Of a stretch of 64,000 nt of DNA, positions 43,252 to 51,239 are shown piece by piece. The notes beneath the pieces are model-generated. The model was not told the origin of the DNA and did no database searches. It worked only from the letters and a program-made list of their open reading frames with translations. Location: contig CP136010.1 in assembly GCA_030263805.2 (NCBI GenBank), forward strand, positions 3,177,001 to 3,241,000, written 5' to 3'. This DNA is from Pseudomonas sp. FeN3W (GTDB lineage Bacteria; Pseudomonadota; Gammaproteobacteria; Pseudomonadales; Pseudomonadaceae). Made by a program: the position numbers and the translations under genes. Every line of letters starts with the position of its first letter. Position 1 is the stretch's first letter.

Positions 43252-43337
43252 CGGCAAATGGCGCCGGGCAAGGCGTGGGACGCAGGTAATGGTGTTCCCT
43301 TGCCAAGTCCCGCAACGCCGCATGGCGCCATTTGCCG
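43252..43337. repeat. Long imperfect palindrome between yggT and proC
   Basis: CGGCAAATGGCGCC (43252-43265) and GGCGCCATTTGCCG (43324-43337) are perfect 14-bp inverted copies. The inner flanks continue as an imperfect stem (GGCGT.GGGAC on both arms), so the whole 86 bp can fold. No T-run follows. The element has no coding sense I can support. Confidence 0.8.
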
Positions 43338-43478
43338 CGCAACCCGAAGGGCCGGGCCTGTTTTTGCGCGGTGCGGCGTTATTCGTCGCTCATTTGGAAC
43401 GACCAAACTTCTCTCCTCATGCCTTGCCTCGTGCAAGAACAGGCGCCGGCGCGGCCGCGAACGAAACGTCAACAGACC

Positions 43479-44303
43479 CTATTGACCCAGTTGTTCGGCC
43501 AGTTCGGCCGAGCGTTGTGCGGCGGCGTTCAGCGCCTGCTGCACCAGTTGCTCGAAGCCGCCCGCCTGGAAGGCTTTGATCGCCGCTTCGGTGGTTCCGT
43601 TCGGCGAGGTGACGCGACGCCGCAGTTCGGCGGCATCGACATCGCTTTCACACGCCATGCGAGCTGCGCCCAGCGCGGTCTGCATGGTCAGTTGCGCGGC
43701 GGTCTCGCGGGGCAGGCCGAGCTGCTCACCGGCCACCGTCATCGCCTCGATCAGCAGGAAGAAATAGGCCGGACCGCTACCGGAAACGGCGGTTACCGCA
43801 TCGATCAGGCGCTCTTCTTCGAGCCACGGCGCGATACCGACGGCCGATAGCAGCTGTTCGGCCTGCTGTTTCTGCATGTCGCTGACCTGGGCATTGGCGA
43901 ACAGGCCGCTGACGCCTTGGCGTAGCAAGGCCGGCGTGTTGGGCATGCAACGCACGATCGCCTGAGGGCGCGGGCCCAGCCAGCGCTGCAGGCTGTCGCA
44001 GCTGATGCCGGCGGCGATCGAGACGATCAGGGGGCCGTGGGCCAGATGAGGAGTCAGATCCTGACAGACCGCCTGCATCACCTGGGGCTTGACCGACAGC
44101 ACCACCACATCGGCGCCGGCCAATGCATCGGCGTTCTGCGCGAACGTCTGGATGCCATGCTCGGCGCTGATTTTCGCGCGCTGTTCGGCGCCTGGATCGC
44201 TGGCGCGAATGGCGTCCGCTGCGACGCCCTGGGCGCGCAGTCCGCCGATCAGACTGGCAGCCATGTTGCCGGCGCCGATAAAGGCGATGCGGGGTGAGGT
44301 CAT
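43479..44303 (-). CDS. proC: Pyrroline-5-carboxylate reductase
   Basis: A 274-residue NAD(P)H-dependent enzyme that makes proline from pyrroline-5-carboxylate. The Rossmann motif 'IAFIGAGNMAASLIGGL' is at the N-terminus (about residues 6-22), and the signature 'AVSGSGPAYFFLLIEAM' (about 163-179) with 'RRRVTSPNGTTEAAI' (about 237-251) is intact. Start ATG 44303 (MTSPRIAFIG) gives the usual length. It follows yggS by 10 bp on the same strand, so yggS-proC-yggT form one unit as in most gamma-proteobacteria. Confidence 0.96.
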   Translation of the reverse strand: MTSPRIAFIGAGNMAASLIGGLRAQGVAADAIRASDPGAEQRAKISAEHGIQTFAQNADALAGADVVVLSVKPQVMQAVCQDLTPHLAHGPLIVSIAAGISCDSLQRWLGPRPQAIVRCMPNTPALLRQGVSGLFANAQVSDMQKQQAEQLLSAVGIAPWLEEERLIDAVTAVSGSGPAYFFLLIEAMTVAGEQLGLPRETAAQLTMQTALGAARMACESDVDAAELRRRVTSPNGTTEAAIKAFQAGGFEQLVQQALNAAAQRSAELAEQLGQ

Positions 44304-44313
44304 AGCGATTCCT

Positions 44314-45009
44314 TTATTGAGGGCGCCCGTAGTCGCGGGCGCCGAACAGTGCGGTGCCGATGCGGACCCAGGTCGCGCCTTCGGCAATGGCCGCTTCGAG
44401 GTCCTGGCTCATGCCCATGGACAGCGTATCCAGTGTCAGTGGCAGTTCATCTTCATCGCGCAATGCGCGCAGGCGGGCAAAGGCGGCGCGCTGCTCTGCG
44501 GGGTCTTCGCTTGGTGCGGGAATGCACATCAGTCCACGCAGGCGCAGACGCGGCATCGCGGCGACGGCCTGCGCCAGCTGTAGCAGTTCTTCTGGCGCGC
44601 AGCCGGATTTGCTCGCCTCGCCGCTGACATTCACCTGCAGGCATATATTCAGTGGCGGCAGTTCGGCTGGACGTTGATCGGACAGGCGCTGGGCGATCTT
44701 CAGGCGATCCACCGAGTGCACCCAGTCGAAGTGTTCGGCGATGGATTTGGTCTTGTTCGACTGGATGGGGCCGATGAAGTGCCAGACCAGCGGCAGCTCG
44801 CTCAGTTCGGCTTGCTTGTCCAGCGCTTCCTGCAGATAGTTCTCGCCGAAATCGCGCACGCCGGCTTCGGCGGCCTCGCGAATGGCGGCGGCTGGCTGGG
44901 TCTTGCTCACCGCCAGCAGGCCGACCGATGCAGGGTCGCGTCCCACAGCTTGCGCCGCCTCACGGATGCGCGCTGCGACCTTTGCAATATTCTTCTCTAT
45001 CGTGGACAT
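44314..45009 (-). CDS. yggS: YggS/PLPBP pyridoxal phosphate homeostasis protein
   Basis: A 231-residue protein of the alanine-racemase-like fold, which binds pyridoxal 5'-phosphate and keeps its cellular level balanced but has no known catalytic reaction. The PLP lysine is in 'LLAVSKTQPAAAIREAAEAG' (about residues 31-50), followed by 'DFGENYLQEALDKQ' and 'WHFIGPIQSNKTKSIAEHFD'. The end 'LSMGMSQDLEAAIAEGATWVR' binds the phosphate. ATG 45009 (MSTIEKNIAKVA) fits the family. Divergent from pilT with a 64-bp spacer. Confidence 0.95.
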   Translation of the reverse strand: MSTIEKNIAKVAARIREAAQAVGRDPASVGLLAVSKTQPAAAIREAAEAGVRDFGENYLQEALDKQAELSELPLVWHFIGPIQSNKTKSIAEHFDWVHSVDRLKIAQRLSDQRPAELPPLNICLQVNVSGEASKSGCAPEELLQLAQAVAAMPRLRLRGLMCIPAPSEDPAEQRAAFARLRALRDEDELPLTLDTLSMGMSQDLEAAIAEGATWVRIGTALFGARDYGRPQ

Positions 45010-45073
45010 TACTTGCGCCGCCGCCTTGGGTCTGCGCGGCATTCTACCTGCTTGCTTGTAATTGGGGAGTCCC

Positions 45074-46108
45074 ATGGATATCACAGAACTGCTGGCCTTC
45101 AGCGCCAAGCAGGGTGCGTCGGATTTGCACCTTTCCGCCGGCCTGCCGCCGATGATCCGCGTCGATGGCGACGTGCGGCGAATCAACCTGCCGGCCATGG
45201 ACCACAAGCAGGTGCATGCGCTGATCTACGACATCATGAACGACAAGCAGCGCAAGGATTTCGAGGAATTCCTGGAAACCGACTTCTCGTTCGAAGTGCC
45301 GGGCGTGGCGCGTTTTCGCGTCAACGCGTTCAACCAGAATCGCGGTTCCGGCGCGGTGTTCCGGACCATTCCGTCCAAGGTGCTGACCATGGAAGACCTG
45401 GGGATGGGCGAGGTGTTCCGCAAGATCACCGATGTGCCGCGCGGGCTGGTGCTGGTCACCGGGCCGACCGGCTCGGGCAAGTCGACCACCCTGGCGGCGA
45501 TGCTCGATTACCTGAACAACACCAAGTACCACCACATCCTCACCATCGAAGACCCTATCGAATTCGTTCACGAATCGAAGAAGTGCCTGGTCAACCAGCG
45601 CGAGGTCCATCGTGACACTCTGGGCTTCTCCGAGGCGTTGCGTTCGGCCCTGCGTGAAGACCCGGACATCATTCTCGTCGGCGAAATGCGCGACCTGGAA
45701 ACCATCCGCCTGGCGCTGACCGCTGCGGAAACCGGTCACCTGGTGTTCGGCACCCTGCACACCACCTCCGCCGCCAAGACCATCGACCGTGTGGTCGACG
45801 TGTTCCCGGCCGAAGAAAAGTCCATGGTCCGCTCGATGCTCTCCGAATCGCTGCAGGCGGTGATCTCGCAGACCCTGCTGAAGAAGGTCGGCGGCGGTCG
45901 TGTGGCGGCCCACGAGATCATGATCGGCACGCCGGCGATCCGTAACCTGATTCGCGAGGACAAGGTGGCGCAGATGTATTCCTCGATCCAGACCGGCGGC
46001 TCGCTGGGCATGCAGACCCTCGACTCGTGCCTCAAGGGACTGCTCGCCAAAGGGCTGATCTCGCGAGACAGCGCCAAGGAAAAGGCCAAGCAGCCAGAGA
46101 ACTTCTAA
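45074..46108 (+). CDS. pilT: Type IV pilus retraction ATPase PilT
   Basis: A 344-residue hexameric ATPase that disassembles pilin at the pilus base to drive twitching motility. Walker A 'TGPTGSGKSTTLAAML' (about residues 130-145), the Asp box 'ILTIEDPIEFVHESKK', Walker B region 'LREDPDIILVGEMRDLET' and the PilT-specific 'AIRNLIREDKVAQMYSSIQTG' (given as AIRNLIRE, about 288-295) are all present. Length equals the P. aeruginosa protein. Followed by pilU after 60 bp. Confidence 0.98.
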   Translation: MDITELLAFSAKQGASDLHLSAGLPPMIRVDGDVRRINLPAMDHKQVHALIYDIMNDKQRKDFEEFLETDFSFEVPGVARFRVNAFNQNRGSGAVFRTIPSKVLTMEDLGMGEVFRKITDVPRGLVLVTGPTGSGKSTTLAAMLDYLNNTKYHHILTIEDPIEFVHESKKCLVNQREVHRDTLGFSEALRSALREDPDIILVGEMRDLETIRLALTAAETGHLVFGTLHTTSAAKTIDRVVDVFPAEEKSMVRSMLSESLQAVISQTLLKKVGGGRVAAHEIMIGTPAIRNLIREDKVAQMYSSIQTGGSLGMQTLDSCLKGLLAKGLISRDSAKEKAKQPENF

Positions 46109-46168
46109 ACGCCTGACAACTACCGGGCGCCGCCCGATGCGGCGCTTGCCACGATTGCGAGTACGACG

Positions 46169-47314
46169 ATGGAATTCGAGAAACTTCTGCGCCTGATGGT
46201 GGAAAAGGGCGGCTCCGATCTGTTCATCACCGCAGGCGTGCCGCCTTCGATGAAGGTCAACGGCAAGATCATGCCGGTCAGCAAGACGGCGATGTCGCCG
46301 GAAATGACCCGCGAGACCGTGCACGGTGTGATGAACGAGCAACAGCGCCGCGAGTTCACCGAGAACCACGAGTGCAACTTCGCCATCAGCGCCCGCGGTA
46401 TCGGCCGTTTCCGGGTCAGTGCGTTCTACCAGCGCAATCTCGCCGGCATGGTGCTGCGGCGTATCGAAACCAACATTCCGACCATCGAAGAACTCAAGCT
46501 GCCGGATGTCCTCAAGAAGCTGTCGATGACCAAGCGCGGGCTGGTGCTGTTCGTCGGCGCCACCGGTACCGGCAAGTCGACTTCATTGGCTTCGATGATT
46601 GGCTACCGCAACAAGAACTCCAGCGGGCACATCATCTCCATCGAAGACCCGATCGAATTCATCCACCAGCATCAGAACTGCATCGTCACCCAGCGCGAGG
46701 TCGGTATCGATACCAGCTCGTTCGAGGTGGCCCTGAAGAACACCCTGCGCCAGGCCCCGGACGTGATCCTCATCGGCGAGATCCGTACCCGTGAAACCAT
46801 GGACTACGCCGTGGCCTTCGCCGAAACCGGCCACCTGTGCCTGGCGACATTGCACGCCAACAACGCCAACCAGGCGCTGGACCGCATCATCAACTTCTTC
46901 CCGCCTGATCGTCACAACCAGGTGTGGATGGATCTGTCGCTCAACCTCAAGGCCATCGTCGCCCAGCAACTGGTGCCGACGCCCGACGGCAAGGGGCGGC
47001 GGGCGGTGATCGAGGTGCTGATCAATACGCCGCTGGCGGCCGACCTGATCCGCAAGGGCGAGGTGCATGAGCTCAAGTCGCTGATGAAGCGCTCCACCGA
47101 ACTGGGCATGCAGACTTTCGATCAGGCGCTGTACAACCTCTACGTGCAGGGCGAAATCACCTACGAAGATGCGTTGTTGCACGCCGACTCGGCCAACGAC
47201 CTGCGTCTGCTGATCAAGCTGGGATCGGAAACCGATGGCGAGCATCTGACCAGCGTGTCGCAGGGTCTGAGCCTTGAGGTCAGTGAAGACGATCCAGGCC
47301 GCAGCTTCCGCTAG
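46169..47314 (+). CDS. pilU: Type IV pilus ATPase PilU (PilT paralogue)
   Basis: A 381-residue retraction ATPase that acts with PilT. Walker A 'VGATGTGKSTSLASMIGY' (about residues 129-146), 'IISIEDPIEFIHQHQN', and 'LRQAPDVILIGEIRTRET' are intact. It has the C-terminal extension of about 40 residues absent from PilT. Start ATG 46169 (MEFEKLLRLMVEKGGSDLF). Its 3' end overlaps the convergent repair-protein gene by 4 bp (CTAG), so the two stop codons share bases. Confidence 0.96.
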   Translation: MEFEKLLRLMVEKGGSDLFITAGVPPSMKVNGKIMPVSKTAMSPEMTRETVHGVMNEQQRREFTENHECNFAISARGIGRFRVSAFYQRNLAGMVLRRIETNIPTIEELKLPDVLKKLSMTKRGLVLFVGATGTGKSTSLASMIGYRNKNSSGHIISIEDPIEFIHQHQNCIVTQREVGIDTSSFEVALKNTLRQAPDVILIGEIRTRETMDYAVAFAETGHLCLATLHANNANQALDRIINFFPPDRHNQVWMDLSLNLKAIVAQQLVPTPDGKGRRAVIEVLINTPLAADLIRKGEVHELKSLMKRSTELGMQTFDQALYNLYVQGEITYEDALLHADSANDLRLLIKLGSETDGEHLTSVSQGLSLEVSEDDPGRSFR

Positions 47315-48147
47315 TCGGGCTGTTTTGCATCCCGGCCGATGCGCTTTCCGCTTCTCGCGGCGACGCGCTCGGCCTGGCCGTCACGCTGCGCGCCGGCACG
47401 CGCGCGGCTCATGAGTTGCGGGATCAACATGCCTTCAGGAAGGTTCTTCCAGAAACGCACAGGCAGGTTGCTCTCCAGTACGCCGCGGTTCAGTCGGGCC
47501 GGGTTGAACGTGCTCTCGTAATACGCCTTCCATAGCTCGCCGCCGGGGTCCGCTGCGTTCTGCGCCAGCTGTCGCCACTGTGGTGGACAGGGGCGGGTGT
47601 AGTACATCTCCCGGCCATCCCAGCAAACCCCTTCTTCCGGCGTCGCAATCAGCCAGCTGTTGCCACCCATCCGTTCAGTGAAATGCCCTGCCGCCCAGGG
47701 CAGTACGTCATGCGCAGGTTCGAACCAGGCGACGTGTTGCGGCCCGTCATTGGCCTGCAGTGGGCTGAAGCGAAGAAAGGCATGCAGGTGGTGGGCCTCG
47801 CGACGGACTGCCTTGATTCGCCCATGCAGCTCGCTGCCATCGATGTCGCCGACCATTCGCGCACTCGAGTCGCCCTGGGAGACCCGCCAGAGCACGCGAT
47901 ACAGCAGGCTCCAGCGCTGCTCGGTGCGATAGCGCGCGGCCATTTCGAGTTCGTCCAGCAGCTGTCGGGGGACGCGAATGCGCGGTCCGCTTTCCGCTGA
48001 AAGTGCAGGCGAGGGATCGTCGAACAGCCCTGTCGCTTCGTCGTCGCTTGCCCAGTTCACTTCATGTGGTGCGACGCGGCTCTGCAGCAGCGCGCGGGCG
48101 CGACTTCGCCACGCCTGGAAGCTTCCATCGAAGCGCACCGTGAGCAT
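47311..48147 (-). CDS. TIGR03915-type putative DNA repair protein
   Basis: A 278-residue protein of the DUF4130/TIGR03915 family, always found with a specific radical SAM protein and predicted to act in DNA modification or repair. Recognisable are 'FDGSFQAWRSRARALLQSRV' near the start, 'RREAHHLHAFLRFSP' (about residues 118-132), and 'FKTER'-like 'HFTERMGGNSWLIATPEEGV'. The C-terminal 40 residues are basic. ATG 48147 overlaps the radical SAM stop by one base (TAATG), so the two are co-translated. Biochemical activity is not established. Confidence 0.85.
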   Translation of the reverse strand: MLTVRFDGSFQAWRSRARALLQSRVAPHEVNWASDDEATGLFDDPSPALSAESGPRIRVPRQLLDELEMAARYRTEQRWSLLYRVLWRVSQGDSSARMVGDIDGSELHGRIKAVRREAHHLHAFLRFSPLQANDGPQHVAWFEPAHDVLPWAAGHFTERMGGNSWLIATPEEGVCWDGREMYYTRPCPPQWRQLAQNAADPGGELWKAYYESTFNPARLNRGVLESNLPVRFWKNLPEGMLIPQLMSRARAGAQRDGQAERVAARSGKRIGRDAKQPD

Positions 48148-49358
48148 TACCAGAGCGCCAGTTGCGCGGGTGTGTCGCGCAGGTGCTGGCGCAGCATGGC
48201 CGACTCCTGTCCTGCCAGGCTTGGTCGGTAGTCCTGTGTGATGACGAAGGGTTTGGCTTTCTCGAGCGAGCAGCGCAGACGGGTCAGATCCTCGAAGCGA
48301 ATGCGCTTCTGCCGGCGCAGATCCACCAGGCGTTTTGCGCTGAGCATGCCGATGCCGGGGATGCGGGCGATCATCGTTGGCTCGGCGCGGTTGAGGTCCA
48401 CCGGAAACTGTTCGCGGTGCGCCAGCGCCCAAGCGAGCTTCGGGTCGATATCCAGTGCGAGGTTGCCTGGCCCGCTGAGCAGTTCGCCGGCCTTGAAGCC
48501 GTAGCCGCGCATGAGGAAGTCGGCCTGATACAGGCGATGCTCGCGCATCAGCGGTGGCGCCGCGAACGGCACGGTGTTGGGGCTGTGCGGAATCGGGCTG
48601 AATGCCGAATAGTAGACCCGGCGCAGCCGGTAGCTGCCGTACAACGACTGGGCCGTCTGCAGGATGGTGCTGTCGTCGGTGTTGTCGGCGCCGACGATCA
48701 TCTGCGTGCTCTGCCCGGCGGGTGCGAAGCGCGGTGCCCGTTTCTCCACGCTGGCCTCGGTTTCGCCCTGGTGAATGGTGTGCATGGCCTGCTTGATGGT
48801 CACCACCTGCTTTTCCGGAGCCAGGCGGATCAGGCTGGTTTCGGTCGGTAGTTCGATGTTCACGCTGAGCCGGTCGGCGTAGCGGCCGGCTTCGGCGATC
48901 AGCAGTGGGTCGGCATCGGGAATGGTCTTGAGGTGGATGTAGCCGCGAAACTCATGCTCCTCACGCAGCAGCCTGGCGACCCGCACCAGCTGTTCCATGG
49001 TGTAGTCCGCCGAGCGAATGATGCCGGAGCTGAGAAACAGGCCGCTGATGCAGTTGCGGCGGTAGAAGTCGAGCGTCAGGCTGACCACTTCTTCCGGCGT
49101 GAAGCGCGCCCGCGGTACATCGCTGGAGCGGCGATTGACGCAGTACTGGCAGTCGTACAGGCAGAAGTTGGTCAGCAGGATCTTTAGCAGCGCGACACAG
49201 CGCCCATCCGGCGTGAAGCTGTGGCAGATGCCCATGCCATTGGTGGCGCCGAGTCCGATCTTGCCCTTCGAGCTGCGCTTCGGCGCGCCGCTGCTGGCGC
49301 AGGAAACGTCATATTTGGCCGCGTCGGCGAGCACGCTGAGTTTGTCGATCAATTGCAT
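48147..49358 (-). CDS. TIGR03916-type radical SAM putative DNA modification/repair protein
   Basis: A 403-residue radical SAM protein. The cluster motif CxxxCxxC is in 'LTNFCLYDCQYCVNRRSS', and the preceding 'ASSGAPKRSSKGKIGLGATN' block with a cysteine before it is typical of the family. The end carries a helix-hairpin-helix DNA-binding motif ('IARIPGIGMLSAKRLVDLRR'). Start is ATG 49358 (or the Met one codon upstream); the frame is open further but a LexA box lies in that part. A photoproduct-lyase-like or other DNA repair role is inference. First gene of a two-gene unit. Confidence 0.88.
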   Translation of the reverse strand: MQLIDKLSVLADAAKYDVSCASSGAPKRSSKGKIGLGATNGMGICHSFTPDGRCVALLKILLTNFCLYDCQYCVNRRSSDVPRARFTPEEVVSLTLDFYRRNCISGLFLSSGIIRSADYTMEQLVRVARLLREEHEFRGYIHLKTIPDADPLLIAEAGRYADRLSVNIELPTETSLIRLAPEKQVVTIKQAMHTIHQGETEASVEKRAPRFAPAGQSTQMIVGADNTDDSTILQTAQSLYGSYRLRRVYYSAFSPIPHSPNTVPFAAPPLMREHRLYQADFLMRGYGFKAGELLSGPGNLALDIDPKLAWALAHREQFPVDLNRAEPTMIARIPGIGMLSAKRLVDLRRQKRIRFEDLTRLRCSLEKAKPFVITQDYRPSLAGQESAMLRQHLRDTPAQLALW

Positions 49359-49370
49359 CATGGTGGCCGT

Positions 49371-49394
49371 GATACTGTTTGCATATACAGTATC
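49371..49394. promoter_or_regulatory. LexA (SOS) box upstream of the radical SAM repair pair
   Basis: GATACTGT-ttgcatat-ACAGTATC is a fully symmetric outer palindrome around the canonical CTGT-N8-ACAG LexA core (49375-49390). It lies 16 bp before the radical SAM start codon, where binding would block transcription. It is also about 100 bp from the divergent TM2 gene. Confidence 0.85.
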
Positions 49395-49491
49395 ACGGTT
49401 GCGTATGGCGGCAAGGCCCGTCTGGCGGGGCAGTTCAGGCGCATTATCGGATAAGCTGGACGTCACTCATCAATCGCACATCGAGGTTCGG

Positions 49492-49887
49492 ATGCAGCAG
49501 AACACCCATAGCACGCTGATCGGCTATCTCCTGTGGATATTCGGTTTTCTAGGCTCCCACCGCTTCTACTACGGCAAACCCATCACTGGCACCATCTGGT
49601 TCTTCACCCTCGGCCTGTTCTTCGTCGGCTGGATCATCGACCTGTTTCTGATTCCATCGATGGATCGTGAAGCGGACATGCGCTTCCAGCCGGGGCCCAT
49701 CGATTACACGGTCGGCTGGATACTGCTGACCTTCCTCGGTGTATTCGGCGTGCACCGCATGTATCAGGGTAAGTGGATCACAGGAATCCTTTACCTGTTC
49801 ACCGGTGGCTTGTTCTTTATCGGTGTGCTTTACGACTTCTGGACGCTGAACTCGCAGATATCCGAGCGCAATCTGGCGCGGAGCTGA
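49492..49887 (+). CDS. TM2-domain membrane protein
   Basis: A 131-residue protein built of two TM2-type repeats, each a pair of helices linked by a short loop: 'LLWIFGFLGSHRFYYGKPIT' with 'IWFFTLGLFFVGWIIDLFLI', and 'ILLTFLGVFGVHRMYQGKWI' with 'ILYLFTGGLFFIGVLYDFWT'. The G.HR.Y.G motif marks the family, whose function is unknown. Start ATG 49492 (MQQNTHSTLIGY) is the first Met giving a compact protein; the open frame upstream crosses the LexA box and is unlikely to be coding. Divergent from the SOS pair. Confidence 0.85.
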   Translation: MQQNTHSTLIGYLLWIFGFLGSHRFYYGKPITGTIWFFTLGLFFVGWIIDLFLIPSMDREADMRFQPGPIDYTVGWILLTFLGVFGVHRMYQGKWITGILYLFTGGLFFIGVLYDFWTLNSQISERNLARS

Positions 49888-49919
49888 ACGGGTAGGGCAG
49901 GAAACACTTTAGAAATCTG

Positions 49920-49950
49920 GCAGGCATGGACGGGTTGATGTCCAGCCTGC
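49920..49950. terminator. Possible bidirectional terminator between TM2 gene and pyrC'
   Basis: GCAGGCATGGAC (49920-49931) pairs with GTCCAGCCTGC (49940-49950) as an 11-bp stem with one bulged base. It lies between convergent genes. T-runs on both sides are weak, so efficiency is uncertain. Confidence 0.45.
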
Positions 49951-49964
49951 GCAGATCTTTCGCG

Positions 49965-51239
49965 TCAGCCTTCGAAGCTGATGTGGCCGTCGACGATGGT
50001 GTAACGCACCGCGCCCGGCAGGCAGTGGCCCATGAACGGGCAGTTGCGGCCTTTGGAATACCAGCGCTCGCCGACCAGCGTCGAGCTGTGTCGATCGAAC
50101 AGCACCAGGTCCGCCGGCTGGCCAGCTTGCAGGGCGCTGGTCGGCAGGCGTAGTGCTGCAGCGGGACCGCTGGTCAGGCGCGCCAGCAGGGTCGGCAGGT
50201 CGAGCAAGCCGTCGTCCACCAATGTCAGCGCCAGTGGCAGCAGGATTTCGGCACTGCTGATGCCCGGTTCGGTTTCGCCGAACGGGGCCAGTTTGGCATC
50301 GGCCTCGTGTGGCTGGTGATGGCTGGAAATCGCCGAGATGACGCCGGCCTTGACTGCCTCACGCAGGCCATCGCGATCCGCTGCGCTGCGCAATGGTGGC
50401 TGCACGTGATACAGGCTGGAGAAACCGTGCAGCGCTTCATCGGTGAGGATCAGCTGATACATCGCCACGTCGGCCGTCACCGGCAGGCCGCGAGCCTGTG
50501 CCTGGGCGATCATCTCCGCGCCACGGGCGCTGGTCAGCTGGGCGAAATGCGCGCGCACGCCGGAGCGCTCGACCAGCAGTAGATTGCGTGCCAGTGCTAC
50601 GGTCTCCGCGGTCTCCGGAATCCCCGACAGACCGAGGAAACTGGCGGCGGCGCCTTCGTGAGCAAGCCCGCCTTCGGCCAAGTCGCGGTCCTGGGAGTGG
50701 AAAATCACCGTCAGATCGAAGGTGGCCGCGTACTCCAGCGCACGGCGCAGGTTGCGATTGCTGGCAAATTCGGTAAGGCCGTTGCCGAACGCGACGCAGC
50801 CGGCTTCACGCAGCGCGACCAACTCGGAAAGCTGCTCACCGGCCAGGTTGCGCGTCAGCGCGCCGATGGGGAACACCTTGGCATGGCCCGACTCACGGGC
50901 GCGATCGAGGATCAGTTCGGTGACTGCCGCGGTATCCAGCACCGGTCGCGTTTGCGGCGGGCAGCACAGGCTGGTGATGCCGCCGGCCGCTGCCGCCAGG
51001 GTTTCGCTGGCAATGCTGCCTTTGCGGCTGTACCCGGGCTCGCGCAGGGCTACCGCAAGATCGACCAGGCCGGGTGCGGCGGTCAGACCCTGTGCGTCGA
51101 TTGTCTGTTGTGCTTCGAAGCCGGCTGGCGCCTGGCCGATGGCGGCGATCTTGTTGTGCTGCAGGTAGATATCGGCGATTTCGTTGCGCCCGCTGACGGG
51201 GTCGATCACGTGTGCGCCGAGGATTCGGGTTGCCACCAT
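49965..51239 (-). CDS. pyrC': Dihydroorotase-like non-catalytic subunit of aspartate transcarbamoylase
   Basis: A 424-residue amidohydrolase-fold protein that in pseudomonads lacks dihydroorotase activity and holds PyrB in the active dodecamer (family knowledge). The metal motif, DxHxH in true dihydroorotases, reads 'VDLAVALREPG' here: both His are Ala (residues 62 and 64), so catalysis at that centre is lost. Other blocks such as 'KGSIASETLAAAAGGITSL' and 'ISSHHQPHEADAK' remain. ATG 51239 overlaps the pyrB stop (TGATG); pyrB and pyrC' are translationally coupled. Also called pyrX. Confidence 0.94.
   Translation of the reverse strand: MVATRILGAHVIDPVSGRNEIADIYLQHNKIAAIGQAPAGFEAQQTIDAQGLTAAPGLVDLAVALREPGYSRKGSIASETLAAAAGGITSLCCPPQTRPVLDTAAVTELILDRARESGHAKVFPIGALTRNLAGEQLSELVALREAGCVAFGNGLTEFASNRNLRRALEYAATFDLTVIFHSQDRDLAEGGLAHEGAAASFLGLSGIPETAETVALARNLLLVERSGVRAHFAQLTSARGAEMIAQAQARGLPVTADVAMYQLILTDEALHGFSSLYHVQPPLRSAADRDGLREAVKAGVISAISSHHQPHEADAKLAPFGETEPGISSAEILLPLALTLVDDGLLDLPTLLARLTSGPAAALRLPTSALQAGQPADLVLFDRHSSTLVGERWYSKGRNCPFMGHCLPGAVRYTIVDGHISFEG

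Noticed and set aside
43179..43472. A 97-codon minus-strand frame in the yggT-proC spacer
   Set aside because: It runs across the palindromic element, overlaps yggT, and looks like read-through of repeat sequence.
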